Of a stretch of DNA of 64,000 nt, positions 14,501-25,300 are shown piece by piece (position 1 is the stretch's first letter; each line of letters begins with the position of its first letter). The notes under the pieces were generated by a model. The model was not told the origin of the DNA. It made no database searches and saw only the letters and a program-made list of their open reading frames with translations. Location: assembly GCF_040436345.1 (NCBI RefSeq), contig NC_133232.1, positions 27,124,315-27,188,314 of the forward strand. Reading direction: 5' to 3'. The DNA is from Pagrus major (lineage: Eukaryota > Chordata > Actinopteri > Spariformes > Sparidae). Position numbers and translations under genes: made by a program.

Positions 14501-16677
14501 CCTACATACCCAACGGGGAGTGGGACCTTGTCGGTAAGCGAGACGCACTTTTATTCAGTGCAGAATCTACTGTAGTTGGATAATTCACTGAGTATATTCT
14601 AACATGAAACCAGTTTCTCTATTTGTCCCCTAAAATATCTCTATCTTAGTCCTGAGACTAAATGAAAACAAACTCGGCCAACAATATCTGTATCTGGATG
14701 CTCAATAAATAGATTCCTAAAGTCACAATTATCTGAGATTTTAAAATAGATGACAAAGCTGAAATATTCAGATGTAACTGAAGAAGATTCTACATTTGTG
14801 CTTCCCCCAAATGGATCAGGCCTTGCCAACTTCCTGTGTCCAAAATGGAGTCAAATATACATAACTTTTATATAAATGATTTCACAACATCATTTGGATG
14901 GTTGTAGCTTAATGAACTGGAAAGGGGAAGAATTTTTGGAAGACCTCCCAAGCGGCTTGCTTCCAGCTGGGACAGAGTAGCAGTGCCTGTGCCCCTGAGG
15001 TGACAGTTAGCTGGAAATGGGTGTCAGACAGCACCAGATGGCATGCAAGAGGAATGTCTGACACACTGGCAGGTGTGTAGCCAGGCCATATGTGAGAGAA
15101 GCACACCACATCCCCAGAGTTGGAGTTTAAGGTGGGACAGTTCAGCTATCAGAAATACTAAATGATTCTGCTGAGTTTTCCTTCTTTGCCAGCTTGCTAA
15201 ACATTTTTACTTGTAATGCGAATATAACAATAAAGGCAGAGCAAGGTTCCCACTTTTCTAAATATTCGTACTATTCTAACTTTTTTCTATTCATTCAAAT
15301 CTGATGAGTGTTTTAAACTTTTAAATCCCATTCATACAAATTAAACCCTTTACCCACTCTTAAAACTCTCCATACTCTTTCAGCTGCTTCTCCATACAAA
15401 TTCAAGCCAGCTATGCAGTTAAGCTCCCTAAATTTCCCTAAAAAAAGGGATTGATAAAATATTTAATCTTCTTCTTCTCCTTCTTTTTCTTCTTCCCAGC
15501 CATCAGTTAAGCAATGCAGTTCAAGGCAATTAGAAAAGCAATGTGGTTTAGCTCCCAGCTTGTAATGTAGATCCATCAACCGCTTCCTACTTTTCCAGCT
15601 ATTTATACTCCTTTAGCTGCTACTTTAAAAAAATTAAAGCCAGCAATTCAGTTTAGCTTCAGCAAACTTCAACAAACCTTTAAATATTCCACATCTTTTA
15701 TAGGTGATGGGTAATTTTCGACTTATATAGCCAGCGATGCAGTTTAGCGTCAGCTTTTCAACATCCAGCATTCACAACGCAATTTCTTCAGGAATTGCCT
15801 CTCTAGTTAGTCTGGTGGTTTTCTTAGTTTACATGCATTGTTAATTATATTTAAATCATCAACTTGAATAATTCTTTTGTCTACAATTCCACCCGACCTG
15901 TATGTGTTTGCGTCTTTCTCAGGTGTGCCAGCCAAGCGCAATGAGCTGTATTATGACTGCTGTAAGGAGCCGTATCCTGACGTGACATTCACAGTCACCA
16001 TGCGACGCAGGACGTTATATTATGGCCTCAATTTGCTCATTCCCTGTGTGCTGATCTCTGGCTTGGCCCTGCTGGTCTTCTTGTTACCTGCGGACTCTGG
16101 GGAAAAGATTTCTCTGGGTGAGGAGGGCTTAAACACACATCAACACACATATTGCTCTACAAAACATTAAAAAATTGTGTAGATTTCTGCACAGTTTTTA
16201 AGGAAAAGATAAGTAAAATAATCAAAACTATCAGGAATGGCAAATATTAGTTTGAAGGTGTTCAAGCTTACACTAATACATAAACACGTCAAAGCATATT
16301 TACATGTGTGTGCCTGCATATTTGTCTACAAACATGTCCTTATGAATCATACAGTGAGCCATGAATACATGCATGTCAAATCACCTTGGAAAAATTTAAT
16401 TTCAAAATAAGAGTCTTGCCATGAATTCCATTTTGGAGCTCTATCAGTGCCGGTGAGTTTTGATGAATAGCCGTCTGTGGATGAGCAGTCACCAGTTACA
16501 TAGTCAGAGAGTTTGAGGGATTTCTGGAGCTGTAACCTACCTTGGACACGTCAGAGGAGCCAGCAGCTGATAAATGGTTGCAGTCATGAGAACATAACTG
16601 ATTACATACATAAGTAATTACTGGACTGATTTCATACACCAGTGACCCTGATCACATCATTATGTATAAGCTCATGT

Positions 16678-16709
<32 letters not shown>

Positions 16710-19140
16710 AAGGCATCACTGTGCTCCTTTCGCTAACTGTCTTCATGCTCCTGGTAGCAGAGATCATGCCTGCCACGTCCGACTCTGTTCCTCTCATCGG
16801 TGGGTTACACTCATGCGTGTTTGTGTTGACGTGTTATTTTAAATGTGCACGAGTGTAGAAGCGCCAGGACGGACACGTTTTTTTTTAACGGAAGCAACTT
16901 ATCTCACCGCACAATCTGATATCGACCATTTGGTGTTGTTCCTTCAACACCAAAATTAAATGTTGCTCCAGGACGATCATTGTAACACGGTGATATCAGA
17001 TAAGCCATAACGCCAGGAGCTTTATCTGATACTGTACTTTCCTCTTGTGCAAAGGAGAAGAGGTTCCTTATAAAACTAAGGTGACGATCGATTCCATCTA
17101 TCAGCATTACTGACCACTCCACAGTTACAGCTTAACTGTCCCTCTGAGTATTTCTTGCACTTCCAGTAAACACCAGTAATGTAAAACAGGCATTACTTAT
17201 TGAGCGTTTTTAGTGTAGGAACTGCTTGACCTCTCTATTTACTGTACAGTCTCCTGAAAAAATAATAAATAAATAAAAACCCACATCGCTGTGTGGCTGG
17301 ACTTTGGCTTGAGTAGCCTGAGGGCGTCTATACATCATTCACGGTGCTCCTGGAGTAAATTTGGTGGCCAGAACTAAAGCTGTCAGCACCATTAATAGGC
17401 TGTGAAATGTCTGATTCTCCGCTGGGGAGGCGAGAAAGGAAAGGAGGATAGAAGAAGAAATAATGGATGAGGGGAGGGAGAGGCCAAGGGCTAAAGTTGT
17501 CAGAGAGAAAGACTTCAAAGGTTTTCTGGAGCAAGTGAAGAGGCGGACTTGTTAACAGGGTTAACACTTGTAATTCATCACTGAGAGCTCGCCAGGCCAA
17601 GAAGATATATGTCCTGTAAGTGTGTATTTGTGTGTTTACATGCTCTGAATTATAACTGCAATCCTGTGTGTACTGTGTGATATCAGTTTCACTCGCTCAA
17701 AGTGAAATATATTGTACATATCAGCCATACGTTACCTGTGTGTATCGATGTAAGTAATGTTTGGTCATCCTGAACGTGGCTGCCACTACATCAGTGCAAT
17801 GATAACTGCCCTCGCGGAGAAAAGCTTGATAAATGCTTCATCAGTAGCATGATTAAACTGTTATTTTTTATTTCCCTTGACCTCAACACAAGGCCAACCG
17901 GGACACATTTAGTAGCCTTGTTAAAATGACTCATGTCCCTTTACAACACAGTGGCCGAATGCTGATATGAGTTATTGTAGCTGCTTGAACTCGACTGTAA
18001 ATATATAAAACAAGGCCTGCCAGAATCAGGCCATATGTCTTTTATCATCAGCCCTTTATCACCAAATGAGAACTGCTCATTTCATTTGAGTTAATTTAGT
18101 TAGGCCTTTCTTATCTGGTTCGAGACCATTTGGCTCGGTTCATTTTAATTTTAATTCATTTTTAAATTAGTTCAGCCCTGATCATCAATGTGGTTCATGA
18201 CTGAATGTCCCAGCATTATGTTTTGACATACTACGCATCAAATCTTTAGGCAGTTTTCTTGTGAAGAAGTTAGCAATGACCAACCATAAAGCAGTCAGGA
18301 CTCTCTCAGTAACACATCCTTTGACACCATTTTCTGTTTCTTACCTCATCTCTCTCCTCAACTCTACATTTTATTATTTTCTGCTTCACCTCTCTTCTGA
18401 TCCATCTCCTCTTGCATAAAGGATAAGTTCACCCAAAATGAAAATTCAATCATTAATATCTTCTCACCCCCAGGCCAGTGGAAAGTCAGGTGAAGTTTTG
18501 TACAGTAGTCCACAAAATATTTCATTGCTTTTCTTCACAGCAAAGCAGCACTCTCCTAGACAACTGAAGCAGACGAGGACCTGTTTTAAATGTAAAAGCG
18601 TAACGTCTTTTCAAATCAGTTTGGCATCTCAGGGCTTCCAGACATTTGGATTACGCCAGATGGGCAGTATGGAGCCATTTCATGTTTCTTTTCGGTTATT
18701 TTTTGATGTTTTAAAAAAAGTCCCCATCTACTTACGTTGTTCAGGAGAATGCTGTTTTGTTGTGAAGCTCCAAAAATGTTTTATGTGCTGTGAAACTTCA
18801 CCTGACTTTCGGATGAACTGTTCCCTTAAACACATCCTTGAACACCATTTTCTGTTCTTATTTCTCACCTCATCTCTCTCCTCAACTCTACATTTTTATC
18901 ATTTTCTGCTTCACCTCTTTTCTGATCCATCTCCTCTTGCTTAAGCACTCCCTCCCCATTTCCCTCCATCTTTTCTTTTATGATCCCAACAAATAAGGTT
19001 AGAACACCTGAATTCATGAGGTCACAAGAAGTTTGACTTTGCTGGCACTGCAGTAGCTGTAGTTGAGTTTAGCTTTTCTTTGTTCAAAGTCACTCGGAAG
19101 AAAGAGAAAGGAGGGCAGGCCCTCAGTTATACTTTATATA

Positions 19141-19194
<54 letters not shown>

Positions 19195-20963
19195 TGTTTG
19201 AATAGTGTTCAGTTAATGCTCCCCTCCTCTCTTTACTGTTCCCCCTTGTGGGTGAAAACATCCCTCCTGAACCAGCACTAATCTCTCTCTCTCTATCCCC
19301 CACTGTTTTTTAGTTTGTTTACCCCTATTCTCTGTTTTATCACAATTTTTGCACAGATTTTATTTCTCCTGTTAGAGTGCAAGTGTACATCTTCTCCCCT
19401 TGGCAATTTAACCTCTTGCACAGACTGATCAGACTCGCTTTCCTTTCATGTTAGGGTGTGAAATCAACCCATTTTGGGTATTAATTTAAGCTGAATGTTT
19501 TTCACCTGTAAGTAGATGTTTATTAAATGCGACAATGGGGTAGTTAAAGAGGGGTTCAAAAGGTAAAAACATTCCAACAAGTCATAAAATGCAAAAAACT
19601 AAAAGCATGTTAACATTGTTTGTTGTGTTCTCTGCAGCCCAGTACTTCGCCAGCACCATGATGATTGTGGGAATGTCTGTGGTGGTGACAGTTATAGTCC
19701 TGCAGTTTCACCATCATGACCCTCATGGAGGCAAGATGCCCAAGTGGGTAAGTGACTGATTTAAGTTGATATGTTATGATAACATTTCCTTCCTGATAAC
19801 AATTTTAGTACTTGTACATCAAGTATCAGCACATCAAAGACAACAGCGCTGCCAGCCTGGACCCTCACCAGTATGCATTCGCCATGAGCCAACAGATCTA
19901 CAGATGATGCCATATCCACTGCCCTCCACTCAGTCTTCACACACCTTGAGAATAAGAACAGCGTTACCAGAATGCTGTTTGTTGACTACAGCTCAGCAAC
20001 ACAACACAATCTCACCAATGAAACTGATTGGAAAACTTAACAGTCTGGGCTCGAGTACCACACTCTTCAGACACTTTTTACAGAGCCAAATTCTGGTAAA
20101 CTTTTACAGAAGGGCAATAGAAAGCATCTGGTGAAGTGAGATGTTTGCACAGAGCCCAAAGGAAACTAAAATACAGCACCCATCCCCAGCCACAGTCTGT
20201 TCACCCTGCTGCCATCTGGCAAAAGATATATAAGTATCTGCTGCCATGTGTCGCCATACATAACATTTAGCACAAATGCCTATGTTTGTATGAATGTGTT
20301 TTTGTGTGTGCTGCTCCACTGACACTACTTCTCTCCATTCAGGTTCGTGTGGTTCTGTTGAACTGGTGTGCCTGGTTTCTCCGTATGAAACAACCTGGCG
20401 ATGACCGCAAGCGGCCCGGTTACAAGTACCGTCACACCACCCAGCACCACTCAAGCACCAGCTCCATAGAGATGGGCAACCTGCCAAGCCTCAGTGTTCC
20501 CCTCTCTCAGACTTCCTGTCCACCCTGCCCCACAGGCACCTCCAACGGTTCCATGAGCCTCTACTTCGGCAACTACCACCCCATAGAGAGCTCACACTGT
20601 CCACCTTCTAGCGACTCCGGGGTAGCACTAGGGGGACGTGCCCGCGGCTCCCTCAGTGATGAGGCTGAGCCTCCTGGAGGAGTTGGCAGTGTTGGAGGCC
20701 TGGGGATGGGAGTTGGAGGGGGTATGGGCATCAGCGTCCCCCCACCAGAGATCCAGCGCATCTTGGAGGAGGTGTCATACATAGCCCAGCGGTTCCGGGA
20801 CCAGGACGAGGCTGAGGCCATCTGCAGCGAGTGGAAGTTTGCAGCAGCGGTCGTGGACCGGCTGTGCCTGGTGGCCTTCTCTCTCTTCTCCATCATTTGC
20901 ACCTTCACCATCCTCATGTCAGCACCCAATTTCATAGAGGCTGTTTCAAAGGACTTCACATAG
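3804..20963 (+). CDS. chrna8: Neuronal nicotinic acetylcholine receptor subunit, alpha-7/alpha-8 group (alpha-8-like), 5' partial
   Basis: Subunit of a ligand-gated cation channel at the plasma membrane; alpha-7/alpha-8 subunits can form homopentamers with high calcium permeability (family knowledge). Coding exons read in frame across GT/AG introns: 3804-3848, 4834-4943, 14286-14533, 15923-16117, 16713-16799, 19638-19747 and 20343-20963, giving 471 residues. Visible motifs are loop A (WTPDILLYN), the 13-residue Cys-loop ([15 protein letters not shown]), the agonist-binding vicinal cysteines ([11 protein letters not shown]), M1 (exon at 15923), M2 ([13 protein letters not shown], split across 16117/16713), M3 (exon at 19638), and a long M3-M4 loop then M4 in the last exon, ending [11 protein letters not shown]. 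Alpha-8 rather than alpha-7 is favoured by [30 protein letters not shown] and [15 protein letters not shown], compared from memory. Exons for the signal peptide and mature N-terminus were not found at 1-3803, so the gene starts upstream. An alpha-7 paralogue remains possible. Confidence 0.93.
3849..4833 (+). other. Receptor gene intron between the 45-bp and 110-bp exons
   Basis: The donor is GTGAGT at 3849 and the acceptor a pyrimidine tract plus CAG at 4831-4833. AT-rich sequence with no recognisable repeat or RNA gene. Confidence 0.85.
5034..5544. mobile_element. Non-autonomous DNA-transposon-like element in a receptor intron
   Basis: The left end (AGAAACCTATTATGCTTTTT) and the inverted right end (ATTAGCACATTATGTCTCCTTTAA) share an imperfect terminal inverted repeat of the type ACCTATTATGCT/AGCACATTATGT. 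The internal sequence (GTGACATCACACTACGTCACC, GACAGAGAGGGAATACAGAG) matches my memory of a very common teleost MITE-like repeat. No transposase ORF. Confidence 0.55.
8273..8303. repeat. (CA)n microsatellite
   Basis: About 15 CA units after an interrupted CACATGCGCG lead-in. Confidence 0.95.
10655..10687. repeat. (GT)n microsatellite
   Basis: About 16 GT units, non-coding. Confidence 0.95.
10835..10864. repeat. (GT)n microsatellite
   Basis: About 15 TG units, 150 bp downstream of another GT tract. Confidence 0.95.
11208..11297. repeat. (CA)n microsatellite, long
   Basis: About 45 uninterrupted CA units, the longest dinucleotide tract in the window. Confidence 0.98.
11471..11521. repeat. (CA)n microsatellite
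   Basis: About 25 CA units, separated from the previous CA tract by about 170 bp of non-repetitive sequence. Confidence 0.97.
14534..15922 (+). other. Receptor intron before the M1 exon
   Basis: Donor GTAAGC at 14534 and acceptor TTTCTCAG ending at 15922. Holds the reiterated repeat at 15255-15810; the first half shows nothing assignable. Confidence 0.8.
15255..15810. repeat. Interspersed repeat with internally reiterated motif
   Basis: A motif of the form TTCTCCATACAAATTCAAGCC...GCAGTTAAGC recurs several times in this block (near 15388, 15640 and 15735). Its related sequence AAATTAAAGCCAGCAATTCAGTTTAG also appears at about 56755, so this is a dispersed family with internal repetition. It lies in the receptor intron 14534-15922. 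Class unknown. Confidence 0.55.
16118..16712 (+). other. Receptor intron interrupting the M2 channel helix
   Basis: A phase-1 intron splitting the glycine codon of SLG/ITV in M2, with donor GTGAGG. The acceptor pyrimidine tract is itself a (TC)n microsatellite (16679-16704). Confidence 0.85.
16679..16704 (+). repeat. (TC)n microsatellite forming the acceptor polypyrimidine tract
   Basis: About 13 TC units lie immediately 5' of GTCTCAAG, the acceptor of the 87-bp M2 exon that starts at 16713. The repeat therefore serves as the polypyrimidine tract of that exon. Confidence 0.85.
16895..17035. repeat. Fold-back repeat remnant in receptor intron
   Basis: A perfect 10-bp inverted pair, TTTGGTGTTG (16929-16938) and CAACACCAAA (16945-16954), sits inside a larger imperfect palindrome built from CTTATCTCACCG/ATCTGATATCG and CGGTGATATCAGATAAG. 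This looks like a decayed fold-back transposon remnant; family not identified. Confidence 0.45.
18311..18421. repeat. Direct duplication, left copy flanking the MITE
   Basis: About 110 bp beginning AACACATCCTTTGACACC and ending CTCCTCTTGCATAAAG. It recurs almost identically at 18829-18945 on the other side of the MITE. Confidence 0.8.
18420..18831. mobile_element. Non-autonomous DNA transposon (MITE-like), terminal inverted repeats
   Basis: The left end GGATAAGTTCACCCAAAATG and the inverse complement of the right end (TTAAGGGAACAGTTCATCCG) form an imperfect terminal inverted repeat. This is the 'GTTCACCCAAAATGAAAATTC' type very common in fish. Subterminal GTGGAAAGTCAGGTGAAGTTT and AAACTTCACCTGACTTTC are also inverted copies. 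The 168-residue ORF across it has no recognisable domain and is judged spurious. Confidence 0.65.
18829..18945. repeat. Direct duplication, right copy flanking the MITE
   Basis: Matches 18311-18421 with a few substitutions and small indels (TTTCTTACCTC against TTCTTATTTCTCACCTC). Far too long to be an ordinary target-site duplication. Confidence 0.8.
19143..19192. repeat. (GT)n microsatellite
   Basis: About 25 GT units in the intron before the M3 exon. Confidence 0.97.
19793..20250 (+). mobile_element. Decayed LINE (L2/CR1-like) reverse transcriptase remnant
   Basis: Translations in shifting frames give pieces typical of the jockey/L2-type reverse transcriptase: [10 protein letters not shown] followed by stop-interrupted sequence, [12 protein letters not shown] (from FxDFSSAFNTI-like), [10 protein letters not shown], then [10 protein letters not shown]. 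The 3' end resembles the L2 C-terminus ([20 protein letters not shown], from [17 protein letters not shown]). Several frameshifts, stops and internal deletions show it is dead. It lies in the intron between the M3 and last exons, in gene orientation. Family assignment rests on remembered motifs. Confidence 0.65.
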
Positions 20964-22385
20964 CTGGTTACAGCAGCAGGAGGGAGATTAGGGATAAAGA
21001 AGAGAAAGTGGATGGGGGGAAGGAAACAGTTAAGAGGGCAGTATGTGGTCCCCAACCTACAGTTTGGGCAACCTATTGGAAAGGAGGTGAGCCACTTAGT
21101 GTTTTATGAGACACATTGTAAATAAAGCCCTGCAGCTCTCCCAAGCTGTTGAATCATGTAGTCAATCATGAAACACAGTACTCATGGAAAAAAAAAAGTA
21201 ATTTGAAAGACGCATCATTATGTTACATTAGAACATTCAAAATAAAACATACATTCATGTCCTGCTGTGTCTTGTCGTAAGACTGCAGACTGGGGAGAGA
21301 AAGGTTGGGACTCACTGGGGCAATAAAGAGAGCACTGCATAGGTTTTCTTTTTACATATCGAATAAGATATCAATAACAGGGAAATAATGTGGCTGCAAA
21401 TGTCTCTTTACCCTGAAACAGTGTAAATATCATTGTATTATCTGCACTTTTCATTAAAAAACCAGCACCACGGTCCACCTCACTGCTTCTGTAGTTCATT
21501 TTAATCATCCTAACTATTGTTGTCCTGTAATGTATGTACAAACAAGTCAGTCTGGGCTCATACACCAACTGTTCACGTTCTGAACCGTTGATAAGGAAGT
21601 AAAATATTTTTTCTGATGATGTACCATCACTGTAATGATGTTTGGTTAGTGACTAGAATGAGATGTTTCACTGTGAATTCTATCATTTTTGCTTTTGTTT
21701 TAGATCAACAGAGCAATTGACACAAGTTTAGGATCACTTTTCACTTTGTCTTGACTGTTTCATTTTAGCTGAATCTGTAACATAAGTTTGGGACAGTGTA
21801 AATATGAAACATCAAGGATATTGTTTCAAAAAGCTCCGTGTTGACTTGTTTGTACTGGCGTCGGCCAGTTACAGAAAATGCACAGATGTTGTTGTAAGGT
21901 ACAGTTAAACGCTGTATTTTGAAGTGTACAGTGTGTTGATTTAACTGTTGGAAATGTAAAAATCCAAATATTCATGTACCCCCCAAAAAATAGCAGGGAT
22001 TTGTACTTGTTGGACTTCACTGTACATATGTGGTCACTGAAGAAAGATGAGGAGGGATGTGACTTTTGAACCTCTGACACCACAGACTTTGGTGGCTCGA
22101 GGCTCGACAGCAAGAGGAAAACTTCACAACCCCACCCCGCCCCCATATCACTGGAGAATATACTGTAGACTAATAAAAGGCCCCAGTGTCAGTACGTTTT
22201 GTCTGTGTTTTGTAGAAGGAGCCAAGTGACTGATTCACACGACAAAGTTGTTTAGTGTTGAGTTCCACTTCCACCTCCCAGCCACCTCTCTGTTATAGCT
22301 ACAGTCATTGGTCTCTTTATCTGTTATTCCAAGTGTGAGTTTTTCGCTCTCTATGTCAATAAAAGTTTATTTATTCTCTGTATAA
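20964..22385 (+). other. Probable 3' UTR of the alpha-8-like receptor gene
   Basis: Begins after the TAG stop at 20961-20963. Contains AATAAA at 21121-21126, a CAATAAAG at about 21321, and a distal AATAAA at 22358-22363 followed by a TTTATTTATT stretch. Which site is used cannot be told from sequence. Confidence 0.5.
22358..22363 (+). terminator. Candidate distal polyadenylation signal AATAAA
   Basis: AATAAA followed by a T-rich stretch about 15 nt downstream. A proximal candidate at 21121-21126 may be used instead. Confidence 0.4.
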
Positions 22386-25300
22386 CAGGCTCTGATACAT
22401 CTGTGGGGAGAGAATGTGGAGGGAGGGAGCTACTTGAGTACAATAACGACTAAGCTTTGTGGGTGCACTCTGATGAATAGATTAAAAATAAAGTATGCTC
22501 TGTTGTGGTATTCACAGTATTATGCCAAATACAAAAAAGCTGCTACCTCTTCTTCGAATGTTCTCTGTGCAGCTGCAGGGTTTAAACAAATCAAGACTTT
22601 TACGTAACTTACCGGGCAAAACACCAACAAGTCTGTTAAACTCTGCAAGTTGCAAGTTCAGTCAGAGTTTATGCTGCTCTATGACAAAGATGCCAAATTG
22701 AAAAAAAAAAAAAATCTGCCAGTTGTCCTGAAGTGAAAAATTATAAGGATCACATGAAAGAAAATAGGATTAAATCATCTAACTGGTTGCGAAACAGTTG
22801 CAATAATAGCATGAATGTCAGCATCAGTGTCCTCGCCAATTATTAGGAGACTAATGAGACAATAAAGTGTCTGGTGTTTGTGTCACAGAGGACTCGAAAT
22901 ATCCAGCGTCGATCACAGTGATATATTCACAATGCCATCATGTTAATGAGACAGGATGCATTAACCTTGATAGGAAGACAAAAAAAGTCAAAATCAAGTA
23001 GAAGTCATCTGCCTGAGTTTCATTTCGGACAGGTCAAACAATGCAAGAATCTGGTCAGGTTGACACATATGATGCAGAAATTCCCCTCATTTCAGTAAAG
23101 TTCTAATTTTCTTAGATAGCGGTGGAAAAATGTCTTTGGTCTCAGATAAGGAAGGGCAATAAAATATTGAATGGGGAGAGGAAATCAAATAGAAATCTGA
23201 GCCGCAATATGCCAAAAATGCTTGCACGATGAAGAATGTGGGGCATGTTTTCCTTCTGTGGTCTCGGAAATATGCTCTGGTTTCTTTTTTTTTTTTTTGT
23301 GTGGCCAACAAAGGCTTTCTCTCAACTTCCTATTGTTTGATGTTTTGTGGATGAACTCCAACCAACAAGAGAGGGCCCACATTTGAGTGGTTGCTGCAAT
23401 TATTCTTTTAAGAGACTTCGAGTTTTATTTCAATAAGACTGAAGAATCGAGGACAATCAAAAGCCTCCAAGCATCGGCTTTGTCATTGTGTATGCCTCTG
23501 AACTCAATTACTCAACATTTTACTGAAAACTACCAGCGGAATTAAACCATGACTTTGGCGTCATCTTGTGTCCCATAGTTACAGTAATTTGCACAGTTAA
23601 ATGATAGTTAATGTCCGGTATCCAGGTTTGAGCGAGAAATGTGTAAGCAAATATCTCAGATACAATTAGACCGAGCAAGGACAACAGCTTTACTTTGCAA
23701 TGGTGGAATTTATTTATAATCGACAAATACTAAATTAACATTCTGGTTAACATGCAAAGACTGAAAATACCAGCCAGACATCATAATACAATGATGACAA
23801 TGATGTGATGATTCTGTTATATTATTTCAGATGAACATTGTGAAATCAGTCATTTTGAAACATTACTTGTGTATGGTCATACTGGTCTGTTTAAATCATA
23901 AGAGAGAGAGATGGACTGGATTTAATGGTAGCAACCAGTCAGTAGGCTATACGTAAAGGATGTTACATAACTGAGGATAAACAGAGAATCCCAGCTACAA
24001 GGATAGATTGTATGTTAATGACAGAAATGGGAAGTTCATGATGAAGACTGAGCCTTGCTGGTCCATATGTTCATGTATTTGTGTGTGCGTGTGTGTGTGT
24101 GTGTGTGGGTATACCTAGTGCCCAAAGGCTCTCAAGGCATTTTGGCTAAAAGACAAACAGCCTCTCTCTTTACACTGTGTTAAAGGTTAATCCCTCTCTC
24201 TCTGTGTTTCTGCAAGACAGCTCCTCCTCTGTTTTTTTTCTGCTTAACTTAGCTACACCCTTGAGGTTTTGGAGTGTGTGTGAGCATGTGTGTGTGTGTG
24301 TGTGTGCAGAACAACAGTAAGTGTAAGTGTCTATGCACTGAAGATTATATACTGGAGTAAAAAATGAGGGCTTTGTAAAAGGATGGACCGTACGAAACTT
24401 AAAAGAAGTTGAACGGTGAGATATGGACAAGCAGAATGCCATCAAATTTTGCAGGATTACCCAAAGTACAGATGTAAATTTGTTTTGTTGTAACTGCACT
24501 GTGTGTTCAGGATTTAAGGAAATGTGTTTCAAATAATGCATACACACAAGTATTTGGCAATAGTACAGTGCAGCTAAACATAAAGCATTTTCCAAATTAC
24601 TGAGGCAGTACAGGCACCCAAAACTAATAACTCCATGAAACTTTATTAAAACATCCTTACTGAAAGAAATTACCTGTTCATAACAATAAATTAAGCTCAA
24701 AATGTTCATTACTTCTAAGACAGTTGCCTTCATTATTGTTGTTGGAACAAAACAAAGTGGAAGGACGTCAGCGTTGTCTCGGTACACGTAAAAAAATAAC
24801 CATCACTGCAGGCAGGAGGAGTCATGGATGCCTAAAATGCCCAGCAGCCACAACCTAAAAGGAGCAGGAAGCACACCCAAACACAGTCAAACTCAACTCC
24901 CACTGGCAAAATCCTGACCTTGTGAACTGCTCCAACCTTTAACTCTCTTTAGACTGAATCATTGTGTATAACTGCACAAAGTCTGACCAAACTGGACGGA
25001 CAATCATGTTTCATATCTGGATGTTTTCCAAAGACACTACATGCAGTCTTGTTCTTGTGACTGACCCAAAGGTTAGTGATACTTTACAGGCCTCAGAATT
25101 ATGAAATGTTAAGCTGTAGTTGATACATTAAAAATGTGCTATGTCTGCACAGACATTGACAGTTTGTCTGGACCAGGACCTTGGATCACAGGGCGGTCAC
25201 CATGGGCCTTAACTGGATTTGGCAGCCTGTCCTGAGAGTGAACATGGCTGGACCCTAAACTGGGACTGAACACAGCGTCCAAGATCGACAGAGGTCAGTT

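Larger units (their letters stand above)
16800..19637 (+). other. Receptor intron between the M2 and M3 exons
   Basis: Donor GTGGGT at 16800 and acceptor TCTCTGCAG ending at 19637. Contains the fold-back remnant (16895-17035), a transposon-like element flanked by a direct duplication (18311-18945) and a GT tract (19143-19192). No further exon recognised. Confidence 0.8.

Noticed and set aside
18438-18944. 168-codon open frame
   Set aside because: It spans a MITE-like element and half of a flanking duplication; no transposase motif is present.
24170-24787. 205-codon minus-strand open frame in the intergenic region
   Set aside because: It translates through GT-repeat and T-rich sequence, shows no domain, has no promoter or splice context, and its composition follows local base content.
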